Origin: Chloroflexota bacterium
GTDB taxonomy: Bacteria; Chloroflexota; Anaerolineae; UBA4142; SHND01
Length of the DNA stretch: 32,165 bases
NCBI GenBank assembly: GCA_029778615.1
Contig: JAKOPZ010000130.1
Span: 1 to 32,165 of the forward strand
Direction: 5' to 3'
Shown here one piece after another: positions 8,102 to 15,965 of this stretch (within the stretch, counting starts at the first letter, position 1; each line of letters opens with the position of its first letter). The position numbers and the translations under genes were made by a program. The notes beneath the pieces are model-generated. The model did not search any database, had not been told where the DNA came from, and worked only from the letters and a program-made list of their open reading frames with translations.

Positions 8102-9376
8102 TTAGCTTATCCAGTCCAAAAAACGATAATACAACGCGGCGAATGGAAGGAACCACGGGTTGCCCCAATAGAACGGCATCGTCGGAAAATTCATGCCCTC
8201 AAACGGATTGTGCCATTCTTGACCCGCGATGCGATTCGCAAGTTGTTGTCCCAAGTACGTGGCAAGCGCGACGCCGTGACCCGCGTAGCCCATCGCATAA
8301 TACACGCCGTCCATTTGCCCCGCGTGCGGATAAATGTCAAACGTGAAACCGAGCGTGCCGCCCCACGCGTACGCGGTCGGATACTTGACCACTTGCGGAA
8401 AAATTTCCAACATCCCTTTACGCAAAAGGTCCGCGCTCTCGCGCACCGTGTCGGGCGTCGCGGGGAAAAACGCGGCGCGTCCGCCAAACACAATGCGGTC
8501 GTCGGGCGAACGGCGAAAATAGTACAAAAAATTTTTCGTGTCGAAAATCATTCGATTATTCGGAATGAGCTGCTGCGCGAGATTTTTTTCGAGCGGTTCA
8601 GTGGCGATGATGTAACTGCCGATAGGAATGATGCGTTTTTGAAATTGCGGCGTCGCGCGGTCAGTGTAACCGTTCGTCGCGGCGATGACATCTTTGGCAG
8701 AAATATCTCCGCGCGCGGTTTTCACCACAAAGCCGTTCGCGTTTTTTTCGATGTAGGTTGCGGGCGTCGCGTCGTGCAAATCCGCGCCCGCGCGCTGCGC
8801 GGCGCGCGCGAGTCCGCGCACATAGTTCGCGGGATGCAGCCCCGCGCTGCGTTCGTCCACCATGCCGCCGTGATAAAAATCGGTGTCGAGTTCGTCGCGC
8901 AAATTTTGTTTCTCGACAATGCGCGTCGGGTAATCAAAATCGCGTTCGAGCAGCTCGTGCGTTTTTTTCAAATGCTCCATGTGCGCGGGTTTGTATGCCG
9001 CGTCGAAATGTCCGCGCCGCGCGAAATCGCAATCAATGTTCTCTTCTTGCACAATCGTCGCGACGGTTTCCAACGCGGACAGCGACGCGTTCCACAAATC
9101 GCGCGCACGCTCGATTCCAAACACGCGCGTCATTTCGCCGATGCCGTGTTTGTGTCCCGTCAGCACCATGCCGCCGTTGCGCGAACTCGCACCCCAGCCA
9201 ATGCTATCTTTTTCCAACACGGTGACGCGCGCGCCGAGCTTTGCTAAACGCAGCGCGGCAGACAGTCCCGTATAACCGCCGCCGATGATGACGACATCCG
9301 CGCGCGGCGGCAATTCGCGATTTGCGAACGAGGCAAGTTCGGGCGCAGTGGCGGACCAGAGGGATTGGAGTTGCAT
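8102..9376 (-). CDS. FAD-dependent oxidoreductase (DAO/PuuB-like)
   Basis: 424-residue flavoprotein of the D-amino-acid oxidase family. The dinucleotide-binding motif GGGYTG lies in the first 40 residues, after a leader (SLWSATAP) typical of gamma-glutamylputrescine oxidase (PuuB/OrdL)-like proteins. GWGASSRNGGMV is the conserved FAD-contact segment, and GYAGHGVALATYLG is the C-terminal FAD-binding segment. Such enzymes oxidise amines or amino acids to imines with H2O2 release; the substrate is not determined. The ATG at 9376 overlaps the protease gene's stop (TAATG); a start five codons upstream is possible but less likely. The MutS-like gene follows after one base. Confidence 0.88.
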   Translation of the reverse strand: MQLQSLWSATAPELASFANRELPPRADVVIIGGGYTGLSAALRLAKLGARVTVLEKDSIGWGASSRNGGMVLTGHKHGIGEMTRVFGIERARDLWNASLSALETVATIVQEENIDCDFARRGHFDAAYKPAHMEHLKKTHELLERDFDYPTRIVEKQNLRDELDTDFYHGGMVDERSAGLHPANYVRGLARAAQRAGADLHDATPATYIEKNANGFVVKTARGDISAKDVIAATNGYTDRATPQFQKRIIPIGSYIIATEPLEKNLAQQLIPNNRMIFDTKNFLYYFRRSPDDRIVFGGRAAFFPATPDTVRESADLLRKGMLEIFPQVVKYPTAYAWGGTLGFTFDIYPHAGQMDGVYYAMGYAGHGVALATYLGQQLANRIAGQEWHNPFEGMNFPTMPFYWGNPWFLPFAALYYRFLDWIS

Positions 9377-9753
9377 TACACCTCGCTCCAATGCAACCGC
9401 GGACCATCAAGCAGCAAAGCAACGTGATTGATAACATCACGCCCTAAAATCCCTACGTCTTGGTCAATCACAAGATAAAGTCCACGAACAGTTCGCTTGA
9501 GAAAAATCAAGTCGAGTTCCACTGCATGTGCGAAACTGGTCGCACCATTAAATCCCATCACTTGATAATTTGGAAGTGAATCCAGTGTGATTCCAAGTTG
9601 GTCCAGTGTGCTTTGCGGGACCAAGCTCACATCCGCGCCTGTGTCAATTAACATTGGCACATTGAATGCGGAGGCATCACTCTGCTGAACCCGAAAGGCA
9701 ACGAATGCGAGCGGCGCGGGCGGACTATAGCGTCGCTCGTCATAAGCTGCCAT
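9376..9753 (-). CDS. Retropepsin-like (clan AA) aspartic protease
   Basis: 125-residue protein with the retropepsin active-site signature MLIDTGADVSLVP (Asp37-Thr38-Gly39) and the second conserved block GILGRDVINH followed by LLLDGP, as in single-domain bacterial clan AA proteases. These act as dimers; physiological targets are mostly unknown. The start ATG follows a perfect GGAGGTG site and overlaps the preceding small gene by 14 bases. Its stop overlaps the oxidoreductase start (TAATG). Composition is less CGCG-rich than the neighbouring operon genes, suggesting that this gene and the preceding small one were inserted as a pair. No signal peptide. Confidence 0.85.
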   Translation of the reverse strand: MAAYDERRYSPPAPLAFVAFRVQQSDASAFNVPMLIDTGADVSLVPQSTLDQLGITLDSLPNYQVMGFNGATSFAHAVELDLIFLKRTVRGLYLVIDQDVGILGRDVINHVALLLDGPRLHWSEV

Positions 9754-9955
9754 TGTTCACCTCCAAGATAACCTTCTTCTCGAAATCCGTCGCCTGCTCT
9801 GGATACTTGAGTCGGGGGCTTCTCAAGTGGGGAACAGCTTGGGGTTGGACCTCTGGCACAATTACATACACCTTTGTTTTTTCGGGCAGTGAAATATTCT
9901 CTGGGAGTTGAACTTGCCCATTTTCGATGATGCCCTCGTAGGTGACGAGCTTCAT
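9740..9955 (-). CDS. AF2212-like small protein (putative antitoxin/regulator)
   Basis: 71-residue protein beginning with a short beta-rich domain of the AF2212/DUF104 kind: TYEGIIENGQVQLPENISLP then EKTKVYVIVP, matching the family's xGxxxNGxxxLxxxLxLPExTxVxVxI pattern. A basic and acidic tail follows. These domains are swapped-hairpin, AbrB-reminiscent modules often found as antitoxins. The ATG overlaps the membrane-protein stop by four bases (ATGA), and the 3' end overlaps the protease gene by 14 bases, so it is translationally coupled to both. Its partner by position is the aspartic protease rather than a known toxin. A longer upstream start is open in frame but lies inside the membrane-protein gene. 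Confidence 0.7.
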   Translation of the reverse strand: MKLVTYEGIIENGQVQLPENISLPEKTKVYVIVPEVQPQAVPHLRSPRLKYPEQATDFEKKVILEVNNGSL

Positions 9956-11814
9956 GAGTTGTCTCCTTCCATCATGGCTTGCTTTTTTATCTCTTCCGTC
10001 CAACTTGCGCGTTGAAACAAACGCGTGAGCGTTATGGCTGCCAGCGCGTACAAGAGCGGCAGTCCAAACGTTTCCATGCCGCGCCACGCGACGCTCCCCG
10101 TGAGTTGTTCAATGTTGTTCAGGTCGTGCGACGCGAGCGCCCAATTCACAATCATCACGCTCAACAACACGTATCCCAGATACAAAAAGATGCGGCTCAC
10201 GCGCGGAAAATTTTGTGACGACGCGTTTGCCCATTTGCCCGCGCCAATCGCATCATACAAAATACCGAACGCGACAAAACCGATGCCGGCGAAACCAAGA
10301 AACGGCGTGAACGGGTTGGAAATAAAATCGGACTGCCGCAGCAAGCCGAACAAAACTATCAGGAACAACAGACCTGCAGCGCGTGTGGGCGTGAGCGCGC
10401 GGCGCGCAATCCAATACAAGGCAATGCCCAACAAAAAGAGCATTGCGAAAAAATCAATGCGCTCGCGCGTCGCCCCGCGCAGCGCCGCGAGCCAACCATC
10501 GGGCGCGAGCCAAGCGTACCAAAACGTCAACGCGCCCGCTATCGTAACATACAATGCCAGTTCGCGCGCGCCGCGCCGCGCGAAAAAAATTCCCGCGCCG
10601 AGAAACAAAAATGCGGCAATCAAGAGCCACGGCTGTTCCGCGCGCGTTTGCAAAACGTTCAACACGTCAAACAACGTCGCGCGCGCGGCATCCAACGCGC
10701 GCATCGTCGGCAGCGCTTGGGTGAGATTGATGACAATGTATTCGATGAATTTGACTGCGCTAAACGCGAGGATGAGCCACAGCGCGTAACCATGCGCGTT
10801 TTCCAAAAGGGATTCGTCGTTCAATTCCCCGCGCGTATTTTTTGCCAAACGCCGGATGCCAAAATACGCCGCGCCGACGATGAGCCAAACGCCCACCGCG
10901 CCGCCGAGCGCCAAGAGTTCCGCCCTCCAGCCGTTTGCGATGACGCGCGTGTTGGCTTCCATGACTACTGTCGAAATTCTGAGCGCGAACGCGACTAACA
11001 AAATCGCGTATAAAAATTCCGACCTCAGCCGCACTTGCACCACTTGCGTTGTCCACTGCGCGGCTTGACTGACGAACAGCGCGATATTGAGTCCCGCGAG
11101 CAAGAGCAGCGGCGCGACGAATCCTTGATACGAAACGAGATTCGTCTGCAGCACGCCGACGATGACAGGAATCCCAAAGCGCCGCCAACTCGCCATATCG
11201 CGCGCGTGAATCACGGCAAAGAACGCGGCGACGCACACAAACAGCGCGAGCCATTCCCACGCGGGGCGCGGCGCCGCGCGCGCGCGCAAAATGAAAAACA
11301 TTGGCACGATGAGCAGGGCGAGCGCGAGCGCGCTAAATTCGATAACGTCTTGTTGTGCGATTCCGTTTGGAATAAAAAACTGTGCGACGATGCCGGTGAG
11401 ATTCAGCCAGCCCCACGCAAATAGCAAATAGAGCGCGTTCGCCGCGACGCGCACGAGCCAATGCGCGTGCAGCGCGCCCGCAAGAATGTACGTCCACGCG
11501 ACGGCGATGAAAAAAAAGGTGACGGGAATCAACGCGTCGGGCACAAGTGAGCCGCGTCCGACTGCGCCGTTGACCTGCGGCACGAGGGCGAATTGCGCGC
11601 GCCACGTTTCGTTCAAGACGAGCGCGCCGACCATTCCAAACAACAGCCCAAAGCCGACGACGACGAGAATTTTTGTCGGCAGATTCAAACCGCGCACGCG
11701 AACGAATCCCTCGCGCAAATCCGCCAACACAAAATCGCGCACAAGCGAAAGCGGCAATTCAATCAGCGCGCGCAGTTGATTCGAAATACGCGAGCGTTGC
11801 GAAATCTCTTGCAT
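9952..11814 (-). CDS. Large polytopic membrane protein, function unknown
   Basis: 620-residue integral membrane protein with roughly 14-16 hydrophobic segments separated by short Arg-rich loops. A cytoplasmic N-terminal stretch of about 45 residues precedes the first helix (ILVVVGFGLLFGMVGALVL). I recognise no family motif. The ATG at 11814 overlaps the stop of the PQQ-propeller gene as TAATG, so it is translated by coupling; sequence upstream in the same frame is inside that gene and looks like non-coding Arg-rich shadow. It is followed by the AF2212-like gene with an ATGA overlap. The strict coupling with a secreted or anchored propeller protein suggests that the two form one envelope complex (inference). 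Confidence 0.75.
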   Translation of the reverse strand: MQEISQRSRISNQLRALIELPLSLVRDFVLADLREGFVRVRGLNLPTKILVVVGFGLLFGMVGALVLNETWRAQFALVPQVNGAVGRGSLVPDALIPVTFFFIAVAWTYILAGALHAHWLVRVAANALYLLFAWGWLNLTGIVAQFFIPNGIAQQDVIEFSALALALLIVPMFFILRARAAPRPAWEWLALFVCVAAFFAVIHARDMASWRRFGIPVIVGVLQTNLVSYQGFVAPLLLLAGLNIALFVSQAAQWTTQVVQVRLRSEFLYAILLVAFALRISTVVMEANTRVIANGWRAELLALGGAVGVWLIVGAAYFGIRRLAKNTRGELNDESLLENAHGYALWLILAFSAVKFIEYIVINLTQALPTMRALDAARATLFDVLNVLQTRAEQPWLLIAAFLFLGAGIFFARRGARELALYVTIAGALTFWYAWLAPDGWLAALRGATRERIDFFAMLFLLGIALYWIARRALTPTRAAGLLFLIVLFGLLRQSDFISNPFTPFLGFAGIGFVAFGILYDAIGAGKWANASSQNFPRVSRIFLYLGYVLLSVMIVNWALASHDLNNIEQLTGSVAWRGMETFGLPLLYALAAITLTRLFQRASWTEEIKKQAMMEGDNS

Positions 11815-14696
11815 TATTTTTCCGTCAGTCCCAACAACGCAGACGTGTATGGCACAAGCACTCGCGAACCGACGACGACGGGATGCTGTGACACGCCGCC
11901 GAACAAATTCAAATCCACATCCGCAAACTGCGCGGCGAGCGCGCCCGTGTTTGCATCGAGCGCGTTGACACGTCCGTTTTGCAAAAGGAACCACACGCGG
12001 TCATTTTGCAAAAAAATTGTCCCAAGCCGTTCGCTCGGCGGTGGGTTCGTCCAGCGCACCGCGCCATCCTGCGCGTCGAGCGCGGCGATTTCGCCTTTCA
12101 AGCTGGAAACAAATACGCGCCCATTGTGCCACCACACGCGTTCGATGAAACTCGGCGAACTCGTTGTTGTCCGCGCGCGCCACAATTCTTTGCCGCTTGT
12201 GGCATCGAGCGCGACGAGGTATCCTTCTTCCCCCCGTGTTACCGCTGCGACGTACAGCACACTGCCCGCGTCATTCAACACCGGTTCGCCAATCGTCAAC
12301 AAATCCAGCGCGGTGTGCCAACGCGGCGCGCCTGTTTGCAAATCGTACGCGGCAGGTTCGGCAGTGTACACAATTCCCTCGCGCACGGTCACACCCGTTG
12401 GATAACCGCTGCCTTGCAATTTTGTTTGCCAGTGTGTTTCCCCGCTCGCGCGGTCCAGCGCATACAATGCTCCATTCACTTGCGCGGATACATCACTCAC
12501 TTGCAATTTTGACCACAACACCAAATCGTTCGCGACGACGACGGGGCGATAACTCAAATCCGGTTTTTGCGTTTGCCACACTACGCGCCCATTGCGTAAA
12601 TCCATCGCGTACAACGATTCGCCAATGTTGGCATAAAACACATCGTCCGCGATGACGGGGTCAATGCGCGTCGCTTTTGTGTCGCCTGTTGTAATTTGTC
12701 CGATGCGCTGTGCCGAACCGTCGTTCGGGTTTACGGAATAAACGAAGGAACCTTCGTCAATTACAATCGCGCGCTCGCCATACGGAACGGGACTTGAGGT
12801 GATGCCAAACACTTGGAACGGCGCGTCCGCAATCGAAGTGAACCATGCGAGTTGAAGCGACGTGAGCGAAACACGCGGCGCGCCGAGACGCCACAAGCCC
12901 GCGTGGTCGTCCAGCAGCCAAATCGCGTCGCCGCCCCGCGCGGGCGATTGTTTGAACGCGCTCGCGTCAGAGGTCCACGTTTGAAGAATGTTCCCCGCCG
13001 AATCCGTGAGGTGAATTTTTCCATCCGCGCTGGCAATGACGAGATAAGCAGCAATCTCAATCGGCGTGCCGATAAATTGCGCGGGCGGGCTGCGCGAAAT
13101 CCGAGAACCCGTTAACGCATCGAATACGCCGAGCGCGCCATCGTTTGTGGTGAGGTGAACGCGCCCGGAGAAAATCAAAGGCGCAGAGTTCGCCGCGTCC
13201 GCGTCCGCCGACCAAATTTCATCACCCGTATCCGCCTTGAGCGCATAGAGCGTGCCGCTGCGCGAAATCACATACGCGAGGTTTTCTTGAACGACGATTG
13301 GCGTTTGTACCGCGTCGTCTGCGCCAAAGGTCCAACGCGTCGCGCCCGTTGTCACATCCAACGCATACACCGTTCCGTCATCCGAGCCGACAATCGCGAT
13401 ATCGTTCGCCAGCGCGGCGGATGAAACAATCGGACTCGCCGTTTCCGCGCGCCAAACCAGCTGTCCGGTCTCCGCATTCAGAGCATACACCGCGCGGTCT
13501 TCACTGCCAAAGATAACCAACGTGTTGGCGATGAGCGGGCGCGCGGCGATATTGTCGCGCGCGCGAAAACTCCACAGAAAAACTCCGCGCGCATCGAGTG
13601 CGTACAGACGTTTGTCGCTCGCGCCGAAATAAATGCGCCCGCGCGTTTCATCATACGCGGGCGCGCCGTACACCGTGCCGTTCAGGGGAAAGGACCACAG
13701 CGCGCTCGCCGCCGTGTCGTTTGCATCGTACGCATAAAACGCGCCGAGCAAGCCCGACGCCAAAACACTCGCCGGATTCGTCGGCAGCCACAGCGGCGGC
13801 ATCGTCGACTCTGCCGCGCTGATGTTTGAGCCGATGCGTCCGAGCCGCTTCAACTGCCATACATTAAAATTTGGCGCGAGCGACGCGGATTCGTTCGGAG
13901 GATTTTTGGGAAATAAAGCCAGCGCGTCAGAGGAAATCGGTTCGTCGCGGGAAAATATTTTTGTTTGTTCCGTCAGCTGCCCGTTCGCGTCCAGCGAGCG
14001 CGACGAAACCAAGCCCTTGCCCGCGCAGTATTCTTCCTGCATACGTGTTTGCGCCGCGAACGTGACATCGCTTTCGACAAGCCAGCAGTCCGTTTCGGAA
14101 TTGTACGAGACAACGCGTTCTTGCGAGGTGTACGCGAGATTGCCCGCCTTGCTTTGATTCTCCCACGTTGTGCCCACTTGAAACGACGCGGGACGCGCCA
14201 ACACGGGCGGGTCGAAAATTCCTTCCGTTTGTGTTTGGGGAAAATAAAGACTGATGACGTTATCGCCGCGCGCATCGCGCAAGATAATCGCGCTGAATTC
14301 GGAAACGTTGCCCTGTGCGTCCAGCGTGCGGTCGGTTTGGCGAATGATTTGCGCGTCATGCAAACGCGCTTCAAAGGTATCGAAATCAATTTCGCTTTCG
14401 CCCGCGCGGCGCATGAATTTTTGCAGCGCGTTGCGCGTGTTGGCGCGCAGTTCAGTGCCCAACGCAGGTCCCGTGCCCAGAATTTCAAACGTGCGGCTCG
14501 TCCAGCGTAGTGGCTTGCCCTCCGCGTCGATGGTGACGAGAAGAAACGCGTCCTTGTCGCGCAGCGGCATGTATTTTTCGAGGAACGGCGGAGCCGTGGG
14601 CGCGGCTTGCAGCCAGGGGACCGCAAACAAATATCCCGCGCCGACGAACGCGCCGAGGAGCAGAACCAGAACAACGAACGAACTGCGCGCTGCCAT
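11814..14696 (-). CDS. Anchored double PQQ-type beta-propeller protein
   Basis: 960-residue protein. An N-terminal signal anchor (SFVVLVLLLGAFVGAGYLFA) is followed by a region of about 270 residues without recognised motif, then two runs of PQQ-like/BamB-type propeller blades. Blades are seen as repeated YALDAxTGxxxWxxx motifs, for example VYALNAETGQLVWRAETA, VYALDVTTGATRWTFGAD, LYALKADTGDEIWSADA, and later LYALDRASGETHWQTKL and LVALDATSGKELWRART. There is no dehydrogenase-specific motif, so cofactor binding is doubtful; it is more likely a scaffold or sensor outside the membrane. It starts 14 bases after the TerC gene stop and overlaps the next gene. No clear SD. Function unknown. Confidence 0.85.
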   Translation of the reverse strand: MAARSSFVVLVLLLGAFVGAGYLFAVPWLQAAPTAPPFLEKYMPLRDKDAFLLVTIDAEGKPLRWTSRTFEILGTGPALGTELRANTRNALQKFMRRAGESEIDFDTFEARLHDAQIIRQTDRTLDAQGNVSEFSAIILRDARGDNVISLYFPQTQTEGIFDPPVLARPASFQVGTTWENQSKAGNLAYTSQERVVSYNSETDCWLVESDVTFAAQTRMQEEYCAGKGLVSSRSLDANGQLTEQTKIFSRDEPISSDALALFPKNPPNESASLAPNFNVWQLKRLGRIGSNISAAESTMPPLWLPTNPASVLASGLLGAFYAYDANDTAASALWSFPLNGTVYGAPAYDETRGRIYFGASDKRLYALDARGVFLWSFRARDNIAARPLIANTLVIFGSEDRAVYALNAETGQLVWRAETASPIVSSAALANDIAIVGSDDGTVYALDVTTGATRWTFGADDAVQTPIVVQENLAYVISRSGTLYALKADTGDEIWSADADAANSAPLIFSGRVHLTTNDGALGVFDALTGSRISRSPPAQFIGTPIEIAAYLVIASADGKIHLTDSAGNILQTWTSDASAFKQSPARGGDAIWLLDDHAGLWRLGAPRVSLTSLQLAWFTSIADAPFQVFGITSSPVPYGERAIVIDEGSFVYSVNPNDGSAQRIGQITTGDTKATRIDPVIADDVFYANIGESLYAMDLRNGRVVWQTQKPDLSYRPVVVANDLVLWSKLQVSDVSAQVNGALYALDRASGETHWQTKLQGSGYPTGVTVREGIVYTAEPAAYDLQTGAPRWHTALDLLTIGEPVLNDAGSVLYVAAVTRGEEGYLVALDATSGKELWRARTTTSSPSFIERVWWHNGRVFVSSLKGEIAALDAQDGAVRWTNPPPSERLGTIFLQNDRVWFLLQNGRVNALDANTGALAAQFADVDLNLFGGVSQHPVVVGSRVLVPYTSALLGLTEK

Positions 14697-14710
14697 AGCC
14701 GAACGGTTTC

Positions 14711-15448
14711 TCAGGGCACAACCTTTTCGCGCAGTTTAACGGGTTGACGTTCCTTGCCGCGTATACGCAGATTCAACATTTCTACGAAAACGGAAAAGCC
14801 CATCGCGAAATAAATGTATCCTTTGGGAATATGCACTTCGAGCGATTCGACGACGAGCGTAAAGCCGATGAGCAAGAGAAAACTGAGCGCGAGCATTTTG
14901 ATGGTGGGATGTTCGTCCACAAATTTTGCAATCGGACCCGCCGCAAAAATCATTACGCCCGCCGCGACAATGACCGCCATCACCATAATCGGAATTTCGT
15001 TCACCATGCCGACGGCGGTAATGACGGAATCGAGTGAAAACACCACGTCGAGCAGCATGATTTGAATAATGACGGCGTTAAAAGAAGCGGCGACGTGTTT
15101 TGACGTGTGTCCTTCTTCGCCTTCCAACTTTTGGTGAATTTCCTGCACGCTTTTGTAGATCAAAAATACGCCGCCGACGAACAGCACAATATCGCGGCCC
15201 GACAGTTCAAAGCCCAAAATGCTCACGAGCGGCGCGGTGAGGCCGACGATAAACGACAACGACAGCAAGAGCAAAATGCGCGTAATGACCGCGAGCGCGA
15301 TGCCGGTGGTGCGGGCGCGCGCTTGCTGCGCTCGAGGCAATTTGCTCGCGAGAATCGAAATGAAAATCACATTGTCCACGCCGAGTACGAGTTCCAGCGC
15401 GACGAGCGTGACGAGGGCGACGAGTAATTCGGGGTTCAACCAGTCCAT
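14711..15448 (-). CDS. TerC-family integral membrane protein
   Basis: 245-residue TerC/Alx-type protein. MDWLNPELLVALVTLVALEL is followed by VLGVDNVIFISILASKLP, the family's conserved E-x-x-LxxDNxxF/VI motif in the first helix pair. There is a second LLDVVFSLDSVITAVGMV motif in the symmetric half and about seven to eight membrane helices. TerC relatives affect manganese or other metal handling, with roles proposed in metalation of exported proteins. The ATG has AGAGGAG ten bases upstream; the frame stays open further upstream but runs into a heptamer repeat. First gene of the long operon ending with the MutS-like gene, under a promoter at 15504-15532. Confidence 0.9.
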   Translation of the reverse strand: MDWLNPELLVALVTLVALELVLGVDNVIFISILASKLPRAQQARARTTGIALAVITRILLLLSLSFIVGLTAPLVSILGFELSGRDIVLFVGGVFLIYKSVQEIHQKLEGEEGHTSKHVAASFNAVIIQIMLLDVVFSLDSVITAVGMVNEIPIMVMAVIVAAGVMIFAAGPIAKFVDEHPTIKMLALSFLLLIGFTLVVESLEVHIPKGYIYFAMGFSVFVEMLNLRIRGKERQPVKLREKVVP

Positions 15449-15503
15449 GATGCAAGGACTCCTCTGGGAGAATTGATTCCAACGCAAGTGAAACGCGTTG
15501 GCG

Positions 15504-15532
15504 ATTATATAGATGCGATAGAGTAAAGCAAA
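15504..15532 (-). promoter_or_regulatory. Promoter of the TerC operon
   Basis: Minus strand: -10 TATAAT (15509-15504) with a TTTGCT -35-like hexamer (15532-15527) at a 17-bp spacing. The predicted start near 15497 leaves a leader of about 50 bases to the TerC ATG. Confidence 0.5.
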
Positions 15533-15539
15533 TGGCGAC

Positions 15540-15574
15540 CGGAGAGTGGAGACGGGAGATTGGAGACTAGAGAT
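15540..15574. repeat. Heptamer tandem repeat (TGGAGAY), intergenic
   Basis: Five 7-bp units: CGGAGAG, TGGAGAC, GGGAGAT, TGGAGAC, TAGAGAT. They lie just upstream of the TerC promoter in the TerC-dnaE divergent region. Same motif as at 8035, 31338 and 31999. Confidence 0.75.
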
Positions 15575-15604
15575 TCGCGTTTGGAATGCTGCGTGTCTCC
15601 ACAA

Positions 15605-15729
15605 TTTTCCACAAATTATAAATCATTATCCACAGCTGCGAATGGCAAACCGCGCGGATTTCGCGAGAAAAAACGCGGCGCGCGTTACGTTATCCACAGG
15701 CGCGCAAAACTCTGTAAGGGTGTTGATAA
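15605..15729. promoter_or_regulatory. Cluster of DnaA boxes upstream of dnaE
   Basis: Two perfect TTATCCACA boxes (15626-15634 and 15690-15698), one TTTTCCACA (15605-15613), and one reverse TGTTGATAA (15721-15729, i.e. TTATCAACA) within 125 bp. An AT-rich stretch (AAATTATAAATCATTAT) sits beside the first two. The cluster lies between divergent TerC and dnaE, just upstream of the dnaE extended -10. It may regulate dnaE through DnaA, or be a DnaA-titration or origin-type site. No dnaA gene is in the window. Confidence 0.65.
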
Positions 15730-15759
15730 AAACTTTAAGGAGCTTCCGCGCGCGTACCA

Positions 15760-15768
15760 TGCTATAAT
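15760..15768 (+). promoter_or_regulatory. Extended -10 promoter of dnaE
   Basis: TGCTATAAT matches an extended -10 (TGnTATAAT); no convincing -35. The start would be near 15775, giving a leader of about 190 bases that contains the hairpin-capped minisatellite before the dnaE ATG. Confidence 0.5.
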
Positions 15769-15878
15769 CCGCGTAGAACACGTATTCTCGATTTCCCATT
15801 CGTGCGCGTTTTTTTGTACCTTGCGTTCCCCTGCCATGCCCGTACTCGGCGGGGGATGTTTTTCGATTGATATTTGAT

Positions 15879-15950
15879 GGAACGCGGCGGCGGGGAACGC
15901 GGCGGCGGGGAACGCGGCGGCGGGGAACGCGGCGGCGAGCGTTCCCTACT
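15879..15950 (+). repeat. Hairpin-capped 15-bp minisatellite, locus A
   Basis: Four 15-bp units (GGAACGCGGCGGCGG; the last ends in GA) followed by GCGTTCC and CTACT. The last unit's GGAACGC pairs perfectly with the terminal GCGTTCC, making a hairpin cap. It lies between the dnaE promoter and the dnaE ATG. Related arrays with the same cap are at 23258-23376 (minus) and 28212-28313. Confidence 0.8.
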
Positions 15951-15965
15951 CATTTCTCATAGCTC

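Noticed and set aside
8048-9247. Long plus-strand open frame opposite the FAD oxidoreductase
   Set aside because: Antisense shadow of a clear flavoprotein gene; Arg/His/Val-rich without motifs.
11815-11994. Extended N-terminus (60 residues) of the large membrane protein
   Set aside because: The extra stretch lies inside the propeller gene, is Arg/Cys-rich shadow sequence, and the ATG at 11814 forms a TAATG overlap with the propeller stop.
15449-15604. Upstream extension of TerC
   Set aside because: It includes a heptamer repeat and the promoter, and the ATG at 15448 has a good SD and matches family length.
15605-15729. Firm call of a chromosomal replication origin
   Set aside because: DnaA boxes are present, but there is no dnaA, dnaN or GC-skew information in the window, so only a DnaA-binding region is claimed.
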